A stretch of DNA of 64,000 bases, from the NCBI RefSeq assembly GCF_003339815.1, contig NZ_PPTT01000021.1, positions 1 to 64,000 on the forward strand, in the 5' to 3' direction. This document shows positions 1-8,561 of this stretch, piece by piece. The notes beneath the pieces are model-generated. The model saw nothing but the letters and a program-made list of their open reading frames with translations. It was not told the origin of the DNA and searched no databases. Each line of letters begins with the position of its first letter. Position 1 is the first letter of the stretch. A program made the translations under genes and the position numbers. This DNA is from Eggerthella sinensis. GTDB lineage: Bacteria > Actinomycetota > Coriobacteriia > Coriobacteriales > Eggerthellaceae.

Positions 1-2
1 GT

Positions 3-932
3 GCTGGGGCGGCGGGCGGTGCGGCTGCGGCTGCGGTGGCTTCGGCGCCTGTGGCTGCTCCTGGTTTTGCGGCGGCCGAGGAGCGTGCTGGGGCGGCGGG
101 CGTTGCGCCGACGCAAGCGGCGCCGGCTCCGCAGGTTGCACCGTCGGCGCAAGAAAAGAGGCAGGTCGCTCAGCCGGCGCAAGGGGGAGTGCAGGCTGCT
201 CCGCAGGCGCAAGAGGAGAGACAGGTTGCTCCGCAGGGCGGGGCTTCGGCTTCCGATCAGCTGAAGGCGAGTTTGCAGAATCCTGCTGCGTTGCAGCGGG
301 TTTGGCAGGCGGCTTTGGCGACGCTCAAGAAGAACAAGGCCGCGTACGGCGTGCTGTTCTTGAACACGAAAGCGGTGTACGACGAGCGCAACGGGCTGCT
401 GGTCATCGAGTTCCCGGCCGAGAATTCGTTCGCGTTCAAGGCGGTGCAGAAGAGCGACGTGCAGGATGCCGTGGGCGTGGCGCTCTCGCAGGCGTGCGGA
501 GAGGCGTTGCCGTTTGCGTATGCGCAGGCGGGCTCGGCACCCGTGCCCGCAGGGGCGGCGGTGTCGGCTCCGGCCCCGCGTCCCGCCGCGGCCGCGGCCC
601 CGGCCCCCGCGCCGCGTCCGCAACCGGCGCCCGCTCCGCAGCCCGCGCCGCGCCCGGCCCCGGCACCCGCCCCTGCGGCGACTCCCGACTACGACATTCC
701 GCCGTACGAGGACGAAGTGGTTCCGTACGACGACGGCTTCGTCTCGTCGGCACCGGCCCCGGCTCCCGCGCCCATGCCGACTCCGGCACCTGCGCCAACG
801 CCCGCCCCGACACCGGCACCCGCGCCCGCACCCGCGTCGGCGCCCGCGTCCGCGCAGTCGCCTGACGACCTCAAGGCCATCCTTGCAGCTGGCTTCGGCG
901 CCGGAGTGCGCGTCGAAGAAGTGAAAGAATAA
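3..932 (+). CDS. dnaX: DNA polymerase III subunit gamma/tau, C-terminal part (partial)
   Basis: This is the 3' end of the clamp-loader ATPase gene; its start lies before the window, so the ATPase domains are not visible. What remains is a very Ala/Pro-rich linker, a folded segment around 250-520 (ending in a stretch resembling the tau C-terminal domain: leucine-rich helices, then an LLVIEFP strand), a second Ala/Pro linker with PAPAP repeats at about 545-850, and a short tail that could contact the polymerase or helicase. The call rests mainly on position: it is followed at 35 bp by ybaB and then recR, the classic dnaX-ybaB-recR order. The open frame runs to the window edge with no stop. Confidence 0.85.
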   Translation, partial: AGAAGGAAAAAVASAPVAAPGFAAAEERAGAAGVAPTQAAPAPQVAPSAQEKRQVAQPAQGGVQAAPQAQEERQVAPQGGASASDQLKASLQNPAALQRVWQAALATLKKNKAAYGVLFLNTKAVYDERNGLLVIEFPAENSFAFKAVQKSDVQDAVGVALSQACGEALPFAYAQAGSAPVPAGAAVSAPAPRPAAAAAPAPAPRPQPAPAPQPAPRPAPAPAPAATPDYDIPPYEDEVVPYDDGFVSSAPAPAPAPMPTPAPAPTPAPTPAPAPAPASAPASAQSPDDLKAILAAGFGAGVRVEEVKE

Positions 933-967
933 CGATCCCGATACCGAACCCGAGAAGGAGCACCACC

Positions 968-1276
968 ATGGATATGAAGAAGATGATGAAGCAGGCCCAG
1001 CGCATGCAGGCCGAGCTGGCGAAGGCTCAGGACGAGATCAAGGACATGGCGTTCGAGGCCACTGCCGGCGGCGGCATGGTGAAGGTGGTTGCCACGGGCG
1101 ACATGGCCGTGCAGAGCATCACCATCGATCCCGAGGCCGTGGACCCCGAGGATGTCGAGATGCTGCAGGACATGGTGGCCGCGGCCGTCAACGAGGCCCT
1201 GCGCGGCGTGTCCGAGCTGAGCTCGCAGCGCCTGAATGCCGCCACGGGCGGCATGAACATCCCGGGCCTCATGTAA
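968..1276 (+). CDS. ybaB: YbaB/EbfC family nucleoid-associated protein
   Basis: This 102-residue protein has the usual length and architecture of the YbaB/EbfC family: an N-terminal Met/Lys/Gln-rich helix (MDMKKMMKQAQRMQAELAKA), a central strand section with GGGMVKVVATGD, and a C-terminal helix with many acidic residues. Family members form dimers that bind DNA. A GAAGGAG ribosome site precedes the ATG. It sits between dnaX and recR, 35 bp after the first and 21 bp before the second, so the three are very likely co-transcribed and linked to replication and repair. Confidence 0.95.
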   Translation: MDMKKMMKQAQRMQAELAKAQDEIKDMAFEATAGGGMVKVVATGDMAVQSITIDPEAVDPEDVEMLQDMVAAAVNEALRGVSELSSQRLNAATGGMNIPGLM

Positions 1277-1297
1277 CAAGGCGCGGGGAATCGAATC

Positions 1298-1894
1298 ATG
1301 TACGCTGCGCCGTCCATTCAGAAGCTGCTCGACGAGTTCGAACGCTTGCCGGGCATCGGGCCGAAGTCGGCGCAGCGCATTGCGTACTGGATTCTCAACG
1401 CCGACAAGGCGACGGCGCTGCGGCTGGCCGAAGCCATCGTCGAGGTGAAGGATACTGTGCGCTTCTGCTCGCGTTGCTTCAACTATGCCGAGGACGAGCT
1501 GTGCGAGATATGCCAGTCGTCCAAGCGCGACGCGGGCATCATCTGCGTGGTGAGCGAGCCGCGCGACATCCCGCCCATCGAGCGCACCGCCGTGTACAAC
1601 GGCGTGTACCACGTGCTGGGCGGCGCGCTGTCCCCCATGGAGGGCATCGGCCCCGATCAGCTCCATGTTGCCGAGCTCATGAAGCGCCTCGCGTCCGACG
1701 AGGTGAAGGAGGTCGTGCTGGCCACGAACCCCAACGTGGAGGGCGAGACGACGGCTGCCTACCTCGCGCGGCTCATCAAGCCCCTCGGCATCGTGGTCAC
1801 CCGTCCCGCAAGCGGCCTGCCGGTGGGAGGCGACCTCGAGTTCGCCGACGAGGTGACCCTCGGCCGGGCCATTGAAGCCCGCCGCCCCCTCTAG
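1298..1894 (+). CDS. recR: Recombination mediator protein RecR
   Basis: RecR works with RecF/RecO to load RecA at gapped DNA. The 198-residue protein has the family's normal length and domain order: an N-terminal helix-hairpin-helix (LPGIGPKSAQRIAYWIL), a four-cysteine zinc finger (CSRCFNYAEDELCEIC, residues about 58-73), a Toprim domain with ICVVSEPRDI and the acidic GVYHVLGG region, and a C-terminal motif (GLPVGGDLEFADEVTLGRA). It is the last gene of the dnaX-ybaB-recR operon. Confidence 0.97.
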   Translation: MYAAPSIQKLLDEFERLPGIGPKSAQRIAYWILNADKATALRLAEAIVEVKDTVRFCSRCFNYAEDELCEICQSSKRDAGIICVVSEPRDIPPIERTAVYNGVYHVLGGALSPMEGIGPDQLHVAELMKRLASDEVKEVVLATNPNVEGETTAAYLARLIKPLGIVVTRPASGLPVGGDLEFADEVTLGRAIEARRPL

Positions 1895-1929
1895 CGCGCA
1901 CGCGCCGTTCGGAAGGGCGCTCCCCAAGC

Positions 1930-1959
1930 GAGTTTACTCCTCGGGCGCCGAGTTTAACC
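1930..1959 (+). promoter_or_regulatory. Putative LuxR operator pair upstream of the regulator gene
   Basis: GAGTTTACTC (1930-1939; GAGT and ACTC are inverted) is followed by GAGTTTAACC (1950-1959) exactly 20 bp downstream, that is, on the same helix face. The same GAGTTTACTC decamer recurs at 3545-3554 upstream of the reductase operon. The regulator gene lies between the two copies, which fits autoregulation plus control of the operon. The role is inferred. Confidence 0.45.
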
Positions 1960-2023
1960 CTCCGCATCGCCGCCGCTCACGCGCGCGTGCGATAAGATGG
2001 GAGACGTCATCGCAGGAGGGGGA

Positions 2024-3520
2024 ATGCGCATGAAAACGTGGCCGGCGGCAAAATACCTGACCTATAGCTTTTGGCGTTCATGGATACTCGTCGTGTACAC
2101 GGCGCCCATCTGGTCGTACATCGCGAATCCCGCGCAGGCCGAGGCGTGCTCGTTCGGCATGTACGTGTGGTCGACCATCGCCTTCTCGCTGCTGACGGCG
2201 CTCATCGCGCTGTTCCATCGTCGGACTGCCCGGCTGCTGGCGAACCGGTTCGTCATGTGCGCGTCCGGCGTCGCCGCGTCGCTGGGCATGGTCATGGAGT
2301 ACGCCGGCGCGTACCTGGCCGATGCGTCTTCGCCGCTGTTCGCGGCCGGCGCGCTGCTCACCGGGGTGGGCACCGCGTTCATCGCCGTGCGCGCGGGGCA
2401 GATTTACGCCTCGACGCGTCCCGTCGTGGCGGTGACGAACACGGCGCTGTCCGAACTTGCCTCGGGCCTCGTGTTCTTCTTCGTGGTGGGCACAGTGCCG
2501 GCCATCGCGCTGCTGGTGGCGGCGGTGCTGCCGCTTGCCGCCGCGCTCATGACGCTGTTCGACCGCGACGGTGCGACGGAGTCGAGCGCCGAGCGTCCCG
2601 ACGCGCAGCTGGACGCTGCCACGCGGCGTGCAAGCGTCGGCGCCTTCGCGCGCTTCCTCGTCATCGTGGCGCTGTTCACCTTCGTGGCAAGCCTCACGAA
2701 GGGCATGTTCGCGTTGCAGGACGCGCAGGCATCGCTCGCGAGCGGCGAGTTGGGCGTGTCGCTTGTCATCCTCGTGAGCTTCGGGCTGGTGCTGCTCAGC
2801 AGCCTGCGGTCTTCGTTCAACTTCGGCGCCGTCTACTACCCGCTCGTGCTCATGCTTGCGGTGGCCCTCGTCATCGCGTTCTCCTCGAGCGTGGGCAGCG
2901 AGCCGGCCGCCGCGGTCATCGTGCTGGTGTACTGCCTGTTCTCGCTGTTCATGTGGTGTTTGCTGGCCTACCTGGCGCGCAGCGATTACTGGAGCCCCGT
3001 GCAGGTGTTCGGGTGGGGCCGCTCGGTGTTCGCGCTCGGCTCGCTTGCCGGACTCGTGACGGGGGAGCGCTACCCGCAGCTGGGCATCGCCGACTCGCAG
3101 ACGCTGGTGGTGGGGCTCGTCCTTGCGTTCTTGCTGGTGGCGGCATCCATGCTCATCTTCCGCGAAAGCGACGTGCGCAAGATCATCAACGCCGGATGGC
3201 TGGCGGCCGATCGAACCATCGCGGAAGCCGATGCGGCAGCTGCGGCGATCCCGGCATCTTCGGCCAACGTGTCGGAGGACGCCCGTCTGGACGGGGAAGG
3301 CGTGGTCGATGCCGAATCGTTCGCAGCCGATCATAACCTGACGATGCGCGAGCGCGAGGTGTTCGTGCTCATGCTGCGCGGGCGCGACGCCCGCTCCATC
3401 GGCGAGGCCCTCGTGATTTCCGACAACACGGCGAAGGCGCACATCCGCAGCATCTACGCGAAGACGGGCGTGCACACGCGCCAGGAATTCGTCGACGTCA
3501 CGGAGCGCATTGTCCGTTAG
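2024..3520 (+). CDS. Membrane-bound LuxR-family transcriptional regulator
   Basis: This 498-residue protein has about a dozen hydrophobic segments over roughly residues 10-385, then a short linker and a LuxR-type helix-turn-helix (LTMREREVFVLMLRGRDARS, then IGEALVISDNTAKAHIRSIY). It is therefore a one-component regulator whose sensor is the membrane domain. I place the start at the ATG at 2024 because AGGAGGGGG lies just before it; the in-frame ATG at 1997 has no ribosome site. It stands alone, 185 bp before the molybdenum reductase operon, in the arrangement common in Eggerthella, and probably controls it. The ligand is unknown. Two more proteins of the same design are nearby (11063-12466 and 14703-16247). 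Confidence 0.9.
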   Translation: MRMKTWPAAKYLTYSFWRSWILVVYTAPIWSYIANPAQAEACSFGMYVWSTIAFSLLTALIALFHRRTARLLANRFVMCASGVAASLGMVMEYAGAYLADASSPLFAAGALLTGVGTAFIAVRAGQIYASTRPVVAVTNTALSELASGLVFFFVVGTVPAIALLVAAVLPLAAALMTLFDRDGATESSAERPDAQLDAATRRASVGAFARFLVIVALFTFVASLTKGMFALQDAQASLASGELGVSLVILVSFGLVLLSSLRSSFNFGAVYYPLVLMLAVALVIAFSSSVGSEPAAAVIVLVYCLFSLFMWCLLAYLARSDYWSPVQVFGWGRSVFALGSLAGLVTGERYPQLGIADSQTLVVGLVLAFLLVAASMLIFRESDVRKIINAGWLAADRTIAEADAAAAAIPASSANVSEDARLDGEGVVDAESFAADHNLTMREREVFVLMLRGRDARSIGEALVISDNTAKAHIRSIYAKTGVHTRQEFVDVTERIVR

Positions 3521-3544
3521 CCCCGTTCAAAGGCTCGTGCGGTG

Positions 3545-3576
3545 GAGTTTACTCCCTGCGCCCCTCCGGTTTAGGC
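3545..3576 (+). promoter_or_regulatory. Putative LuxR operator upstream of the molybdenum reductase operon
   Basis: GGAGTTTACTCC (3544-3555) is an inverted repeat with a central TT and repeats the decamer at 1930. A second TTTA core (CGGTTTAGGC, 3567-3576) follows 22 bp later. It lies about 150 bp before the reductase start codon. Function is inferred from the duplication on both sides of the regulator gene. Confidence 0.45.
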
Positions 3577-3705
3577 ACCTGCCAAGCTCTTTTTATCCTT
3601 CCAGGCGATAGGCGCGATGCCGCGTTGCGCGCACACTGCTCACTCGTAAGGTCGACCGGCGCCAAGCGTCGGCGACGCATGCAAGACGAGTGAAAGGCGA
3701 TGTGT

Positions 3706-6435
3706 ATGAGTCAGCTCAACATGTCGAGGCGCGGGTTCATGAAGGCCGCTGCCGCCACCGGGGCGCTGGCGGCGCTCGGATCGGCGACGGCGCCCGGTCG
3801 CTTCCGCGAGGCGCATGCCGACGAGACGACGTCGGAGACGAAGAAGGTGTACACCTCGTGCCAGGCGTGCATCTGCAGCTGCGCCGTCATCGCGACGGTG
3901 CGCGACGGTCGCGTCATCCGGCTCGAGGGCAATCCGGAGAGCCCCATCAGCCGCGGCGGCCTGTGCGCGAAAGGCCTTTCGGGCATTCAAGCGCTGTACA
4001 ACCCCTGCCGCAACAAGTACCCCATGAAGCGCGTGGGCGCGCGCGGCACGAACAGCTTCGAGCGCATCAGCTGGGAGCAGGCCATCGAGGAGATTTCCCA
4101 GAAGCTCATGCAGGACTTCAACAAGTACGGCGGCGAGTCGCTGGTCACCTCGACGGGAGGCGGCGGCAACCCGCACTTCGGCTCGCCGTGCCGCTTCACG
4201 CAGGCGCTCGGGTCGCCGAACGTCTTCGAGCCGGGCTGCGCGCAGTGCTTCCTGCCCCGCATGGCCACGTTCTCGCTCATGTACGGCGGCGGCAAGTCGG
4301 GCACGACGTCGATGGCGGACTCGAAGTACGGCGGATGCGCCGAACTCTACTTCCCCGACGTGACGCCCATTCAAACGCTCGTGATGTGGGGCACCACGAC
4401 AAGCTACCATGCGCCGTCGGGCTCGGGCCGCGCCATCGCGGAGCTGCGTGCTCGCGAACAGGGGCTCAACCTCGTGGTGGTGGACCCGCGTTTCACGCCC
4501 GACGCCGCCATGGCCGAGGTGTGGCTTCCCATCCGCCCGGGCACCGACGTGGCGCTGCAGATGACCTGGATACGCTACATCATCGAGAACGAGCTGTACG
4601 ACAAGGACTTCTGCATGAAGTGGACGAACCTTCCGTACCTCATCAACCCCGAGACGAAGAAGATGCTGCGCGCCCACGAGGTAGGCCTCGGCGATGCGGA
4701 TGCGGACGACGCCGACGACACGTTCGTGGTGTGGGACGAGAAGACGAACGCCGCCGCGCCCATGCCGTGGCCGTGGGACGACGCCCTTGAGCCCGCGTTC
4801 TTCGGCACGTACGAGGTGGGCGGGATGACGTGCTCCACCGCCTTCACCCTGCTGCGCGAGCGCGTGGACGAGTGGACGCTTCAGAAGGGCGCGGACGTGT
4901 GCTGCCTCGATGCCGAGCAGATTGAGAAGGCCATCCGCGTGTACACCGACAAGGGACCGTCGGGCCTGATCCTGGGCGTGGCCACCGACATGAGCCCGCA
5001 GGCGGCGCAGGGTGCCGAAGGCGCGTGCATCATCGAGTTCCTCATGGGCAACGTCGAGCGGCCGGGCGCGCTGCTGCAGCGCTTCCCCGATCCGCCGAAC
5101 AAGGTGGACCTGGGCACGCTCAACTCCATCGTGGACGAGGGCATGCTTGAGAAGCGCCTGGGCTACCGTGAGCACAAGGGCCTGGGCATCTGGTCGCACG
5201 CCCATATTCCCACGGTGTTCAAGGCCATCACCACCGGCGAGCCGTACCAGCCGCGCAACTGGATGGAGCGCTCGGGCAACAAGCACGCGATGATTGGCAA
5301 CGCGAGTCAGCTGCCGGCCATCGTCGACAAGATGGAAATGATCTGCCACCTGTATATGTATCCCACGGCGTTCACCATCGAAGCGGCCGACTACGTGCTG
5401 CCCACGCAGGAGTGGCTCGAAAGCTACTTCACCATTGCGCACGCGAACAAGATCATCATTCGCCAGCCGGTGGTGCACCTCTACGAGACGGTGAACGAGG
5501 GCATCATCTGGGCGCAGATCGTGCGGAGGTGCGCCGAGCTGGGCAACCCGTACGCGCAGAAGGCCATCGACGCCGACTACCTCGCGTCGGTGGGCAGCGA
5601 TCTCGTGTATTGGGACGGTCAGCAGTCCATGATGGACATGCACATGGGCAAGCTGCCGATGACCTGGGACGAGCTTGCCGAGATGGGCACGTACGAGTGG
5701 ATTTCGAGCGAGGACTACCACACGTACTACACCTACAAGAGCATCGATGCCGCCACGGGCAAGGAGAAGGGCTTCAACACGCCGTCGAAGAAGGTGGAGC
5801 CGTATTCGGAAGGCATCCTCATGCTGGGGCGCACGGGCGAGCCGTGGGCGAGCGCGAACGGCAACAGCTACACGATGCAGCCTGCCGACGAGGACTACGA
5901 TCCGCTCGTGTACTACCTCGAGCCCGAGGAGTCGCCGCTCACGGATGACGAATTCCCCATCACGCTCACCGAAGGGCGCATCCCGCACTACCACCATGGC
6001 ACGCTGCGCAACGTTCCCTATCTGCGCGAGCTGTATCCCGTGCCGCTGGTGAGCATCCATCCCGAGACGGCCGCGGCCAACGGCGTGGAGGACGAGCAAT
6101 GGGTGTGGGTGGAAAGCCGCCGCGGCAAGATTCGCGGAAAGGCGTGCGTGACGACGGGCATCGCGCGGGATGTGGTGCACATGGAGCGCTTCTGGAATCC
6201 GGAATACCTCGACACCGACACGCCGTCGAAGGCGTGGACGGAGATGAACGTCAACGTGCTCACGAAGACCGACGGGCGCTTCAACCCCGAGTTCGGCACG
6301 TACACGCTGCGCGGCTTCCAGGTGAAGGTGTACCCCGCCCCCGAAGGCGCTCCCGAGGGCGCCTGGATCAATCCGACCGACTTCGAACCGTGGATGCCTG
6401 AATTCAGCGATCCCACAGAGGTGGTGTTCAAATAA
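3706..6435 (+). CDS. Tat-exported molybdopterin oxidoreductase, catalytic subunit (DMSO reductase family)
   Basis: This 909-residue catalytic subunit probably reduces an exported or dietary acceptor outside the membrane; the substrate cannot be read from sequence. It begins with a twin-arginine signal (SRRGFMK, residues 7-13). C52-x2-C55-x3-C59-x27-C87 binds a [4Fe-4S] cluster, and a bis-MGD fold with the usual 'WEQAIEEI' and 'VVDPRFTPDA...WLPIRPGTD' segments follows. Cys178 or Cys181 (EPGCAQCF) is a candidate molybdenum ligand. The ATG at 3706 is preferred over 3700 for spacing from AAAGG. It heads an operon whose next gene overlaps it by one base. Related Eggerthella enzymes include catechol dehydroxylases, but this one could equally be another CISM-type reductase. 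Confidence 0.88.
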   Translation: MSQLNMSRRGFMKAAAATGALAALGSATAPGRFREAHADETTSETKKVYTSCQACICSCAVIATVRDGRVIRLEGNPESPISRGGLCAKGLSGIQALYNPCRNKYPMKRVGARGTNSFERISWEQAIEEISQKLMQDFNKYGGESLVTSTGGGGNPHFGSPCRFTQALGSPNVFEPGCAQCFLPRMATFSLMYGGGKSGTTSMADSKYGGCAELYFPDVTPIQTLVMWGTTTSYHAPSGSGRAIAELRAREQGLNLVVVDPRFTPDAAMAEVWLPIRPGTDVALQMTWIRYIIENELYDKDFCMKWTNLPYLINPETKKMLRAHEVGLGDADADDADDTFVVWDEKTNAAAPMPWPWDDALEPAFFGTYEVGGMTCSTAFTLLRERVDEWTLQKGADVCCLDAEQIEKAIRVYTDKGPSGLILGVATDMSPQAAQGAEGACIIEFLMGNVERPGALLQRFPDPPNKVDLGTLNSIVDEGMLEKRLGYREHKGLGIWSHAHIPTVFKAITTGEPYQPRNWMERSGNKHAMIGNASQLPAIVDKMEMICHLYMYPTAFTIEAADYVLPTQEWLESYFTIAHANKIIIRQPVVHLYETVNEGIIWAQIVRRCAELGNPYAQKAIDADYLASVGSDLVYWDGQQSMMDMHMGKLPMTWDELAEMGTYEWISSEDYHTYYTYKSIDAATGKEKGFNTPSKKVEPYSEGILMLGRTGEPWASANGNSYTMQPADEDYDPLVYYLEPEESPLTDDEFPITLTEGRIPHYHHGTLRNVPYLRELYPVPLVSIHPETAAANGVEDEQWVWVESRRGKIRGKACVTTGIARDVVHMERFWNPEYLDTDTPSKAWTEMNVNVLTKTDGRFNPEFGTYTLRGFQVKVYPAPEGAPEGAWINPTDFEPWMPEFSDPTEVVFK

Positions 6436-7016
6436 TGGCTCAGTACGCAATCGTGGTCGACCTCAACCGCTGCATCGGGTGTCATGGATGCGAGGTCGTC
6501 TGCAAGAACGAGAACAATATCGCGCTTGGCGAGTATTGGAACAAGGTGGTGGATCGCGGCCCCTTCGGCGACTACCCGAACATGGAGCTGTATTTCCTGC
6601 CCACGATGTGCCAGCAATGCGCGGATGCGCCCTGCACGAACGTGTGCCCGACCGGCGCGAGCTACCGCGACGGCGACGACGTGGTGCTCATCGACAAGGA
6701 GAAGTGCATCGGCTGCAAATACTGCATGATGGCCTGCCCCTACGGCGTGCGCTCGTGGAACGCCGCCGAGCGGGTGGTGGAGAAGTGCACGCTGTGCGCG
6801 CACCTGACGAAGAACGGCGAGCTGCCCATGTGCGTGCGCACGTGCTCGGCCGGGGCTCGTTTCTACGGCGACCTGGACGATCCGAGCTCGGACGCGTCGA
6901 AGGCGCTTGCCGCGGCCGACCCCGCGAGCATCCACACGCTTGAGGACGTGGGGAACCATCCTGCAACCCACTACATTTTGTCGCCCGGTCGCGCGGCGTG
7001 GAAGGAAGGCGAGTAG
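6435..7016 (+). CDS. 4Fe-4S ferredoxin electron-transfer subunit (DmsB-like)
   Basis: This 193-residue DmsB/PsrB-type subunit carries electrons between the membrane anchor and the catalytic subunit. Four cysteine clusters are visible: CIGCHGCEVVC (residues 13-23), a central CQQCADAPCTNVC group, CIGCKYCMMAC, and a final cysteine set around CTLCAH...C. There is no signal of its own, so it is expected to be co-exported with the Tat-bearing partner. The ATG shares its first base with the upstream stop codon (TAATG), indicating translational coupling. Confidence 0.93.
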   Translation: MAQYAIVVDLNRCIGCHGCEVVCKNENNIALGEYWNKVVDRGPFGDYPNMELYFLPTMCQQCADAPCTNVCPTGASYRDGDDVVLIDKEKCIGCKYCMMACPYGVRSWNAAERVVEKCTLCAHLTKNGELPMCVRTCSAGARFYGDLDDPSSDASKALAAADPASIHTLEDVGNHPATHYILSPGRAAWKEGE

Positions 7017-7018
7017 CC

Positions 7019-7831
7019 ATGACGATCCAATGGTCCTTGGTGCTGTTCACGGTGTTGGCCGGATGCGGCGCGTGGCTGTTCGCCTGCGTGGCGATCGACG
7101 AGTTCCGCGGCGCGGCCGCGAAGGTGCGCGTGCCCGCAAGCGTGGCGGCGGTGGTGCTGCTGGCCGTGGGCGGTATCGCCTCGGCGACGCACCTCTCGCA
7201 CGTCGATCGCATGATGGCGGCGCTTGCGCATCCGGCCCCCGGCATCTTCCTGGAAGCGCTGCTGCTGGGATTGCTGGCGGTGTGCGCCATCGTGTACGCG
7301 GTGCTGGTTGCGCGTGGGGCGGGTGCGGGCGCACGCAAGGCGGTGGCCGTGGCGGGCATCGTGCTGGCGGTGGCGTTCTCGTTCGCGTGCGGGTCGTCGT
7401 ACATGATGTCGTCGCGCCCCGCGTGGAACACCGTGGCCCTGCCGCTTGCCTACCTCGGCACGGCGGCGGCCTCGGGAACGGCGCTCTACCTGGTGATGTG
7501 CGCGGCGCTCAAGGTGGAAGACGGCGCGGTGAAGGCCGCAGGGTGGTACGCGGCGGCGGGTGGGGCGCTTGCGCTCGTGCTGTCGCTTGCGTACGGCCTC
7601 GTGTCCGGCGTGGCGTTCGGCGAACAGGCGATGCTGTTCTGGTTGGCGGTGGTTGCGTGCGGTGCCGTGGTGCCCGCGGCGTGCGGGTGGATTGCCGCGC
7701 GCAAGCCCGAAGCCGCCCTCGCTCCCGCGGTTGTGGCGCTGGCGGGCGCGCTTGTGGGCTCCGTGGCGGTGCGTGCGGTGATGTGGCTGGTGGGCACGGC
7801 GGTGGCGAACTACTTCGGGTTCGCGCTGTAA
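7019..7831 (+). CDS. Polytopic membrane anchor subunit (DmsC-like)
   Basis: This 270-residue, almost entirely hydrophobic protein has about eight predicted membrane spans and few charged residues, matching DmsC-type quinol-oxidising anchors. The start is the ATG two bases after the preceding stop codon. The first helix starts MTIQWSLVLFTVLAGCGAWL. A conserved-looking HLSHVDR motif (about residue 60) lies at a membrane edge, where DmsC proteins place a histidine for quinol contact. Its place directly after catalytic and ferredoxin genes supports a three-subunit membrane reductase. Identity is by composition and context. Confidence 0.85.
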   Translation: MTIQWSLVLFTVLAGCGAWLFACVAIDEFRGAAAKVRVPASVAAVVLLAVGGIASATHLSHVDRMMAALAHPAPGIFLEALLLGLLAVCAIVYAVLVARGAGAGARKAVAVAGIVLAVAFSFACGSSYMMSSRPAWNTVALPLAYLGTAAASGTALYLVMCAALKVEDGAVKAAGWYAAAGGALALVLSLAYGLVSGVAFGEQAMLFWLAVVACGAVVPAACGWIAARKPEAALAPAVVALAGALVGSVAVRAVMWLVGTAVANYFGFAL

Positions 7832-7931
7832 CGCTGCGGTAGAGGGGCGCTTCGGTGCCGGAGGAATGCTCGGTCGCTTCGGCGCTGCGCGGTGTGCGGG
7901 CGCCGAGGCGGGAAAGGACGGAGGCGAAGCG

Positions 7932-8561
7932 ATGGCTGTGTTTACGCGTCGCGCGTTCGTGGGGTTCGCGGCCGCGACGGCTGCGCTTGCGGGCGTGGGC
8001 GGGGCCGCGGTTGCGCTGGCCGGGGAAGAGGAGCTGCTGCGTCCTCCCGGCGGGCAGGACGAGGGCGCGCTGCTGGCCTCGTGCGTGAAGTGCGATCGAT
8101 GCCGGTCGGCGTGCCCGACGGGCGTGGTGGGCGTGGCGCACGTGGAAGACGGGCTGCTGCAGGCGCGCACGCCTACGCTCGACTTCCATAAGGGCCTGTG
8201 CGACTTCTGCGGGTTGTGCCAGCGGGTCTGTCCGACGGGCGCGCTGGGTTCGTTCGACCCCGAGCGCGACAAGCTGGGCGTGGCCGTGGTGCAGAAGGAC
8301 CGCTGCGTCGCCTACTTCGACGGCTGCTCGGAGTGCGAGAAAGCGTGTCCTTACGAGGCCATCGCGCTGGACGAGGCCGGGCACCCGGTGGTGGACGCGA
8401 CGGCGTGCAACGGCTGCGGTGCGTGCGAGAACGTGTGCCCGGCGCTCGTGTACCGCTCGTTCGCGGGCGGGACGCGGCGCGGCATCGTGGTGGTGCCGCC
8501 CCGACGATACGAGCGGCTGGGCAAGACGGTTGTGGAAGACGAGAGCGAGATGATGGCATGA
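7932..8561 (+). CDS. Tat-exported polyferredoxin (NapG-like)
   Basis: This 209-residue protein has an N-terminal twin-arginine signal (TRRAFVGFAAA) and four [4Fe-4S] cysteine groups: CVKCDRCRSACPTG, CDFCGLCQRVCPTG, a CSECEKACP group and CNGCGACENVCP. It resembles NapG, which takes electrons from the membrane protein NapH. I choose the ATG at 7932 because GGAGG lies eight bases upstream; earlier in-frame starts lack a ribosome site and would bury the Tat motif. The last four bases (ATGA) overlap the next gene, so the pair is translationally coupled. It has no NapA-type partner here. Confidence 0.88.
   Translation: MAVFTRRAFVGFAAATAALAGVGGAAVALAGEEELLRPPGGQDEGALLASCVKCDRCRSACPTGVVGVAHVEDGLLQARTPTLDFHKGLCDFCGLCQRVCPTGALGSFDPERDKLGVAVVQKDRCVAYFDGCSECEKACPYEAIALDEAGHPVVDATACNGCGACENVCPALVYRSFAGGTRRGIVVVPPRRYERLGKTVVEDESEMMA

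Noticed and set aside
3706-6435. Naming this protein as a specific catechol dehydroxylase
   Set aside because: General family features fit, but substrate specificity cannot be read without alignment to characterised enzymes.
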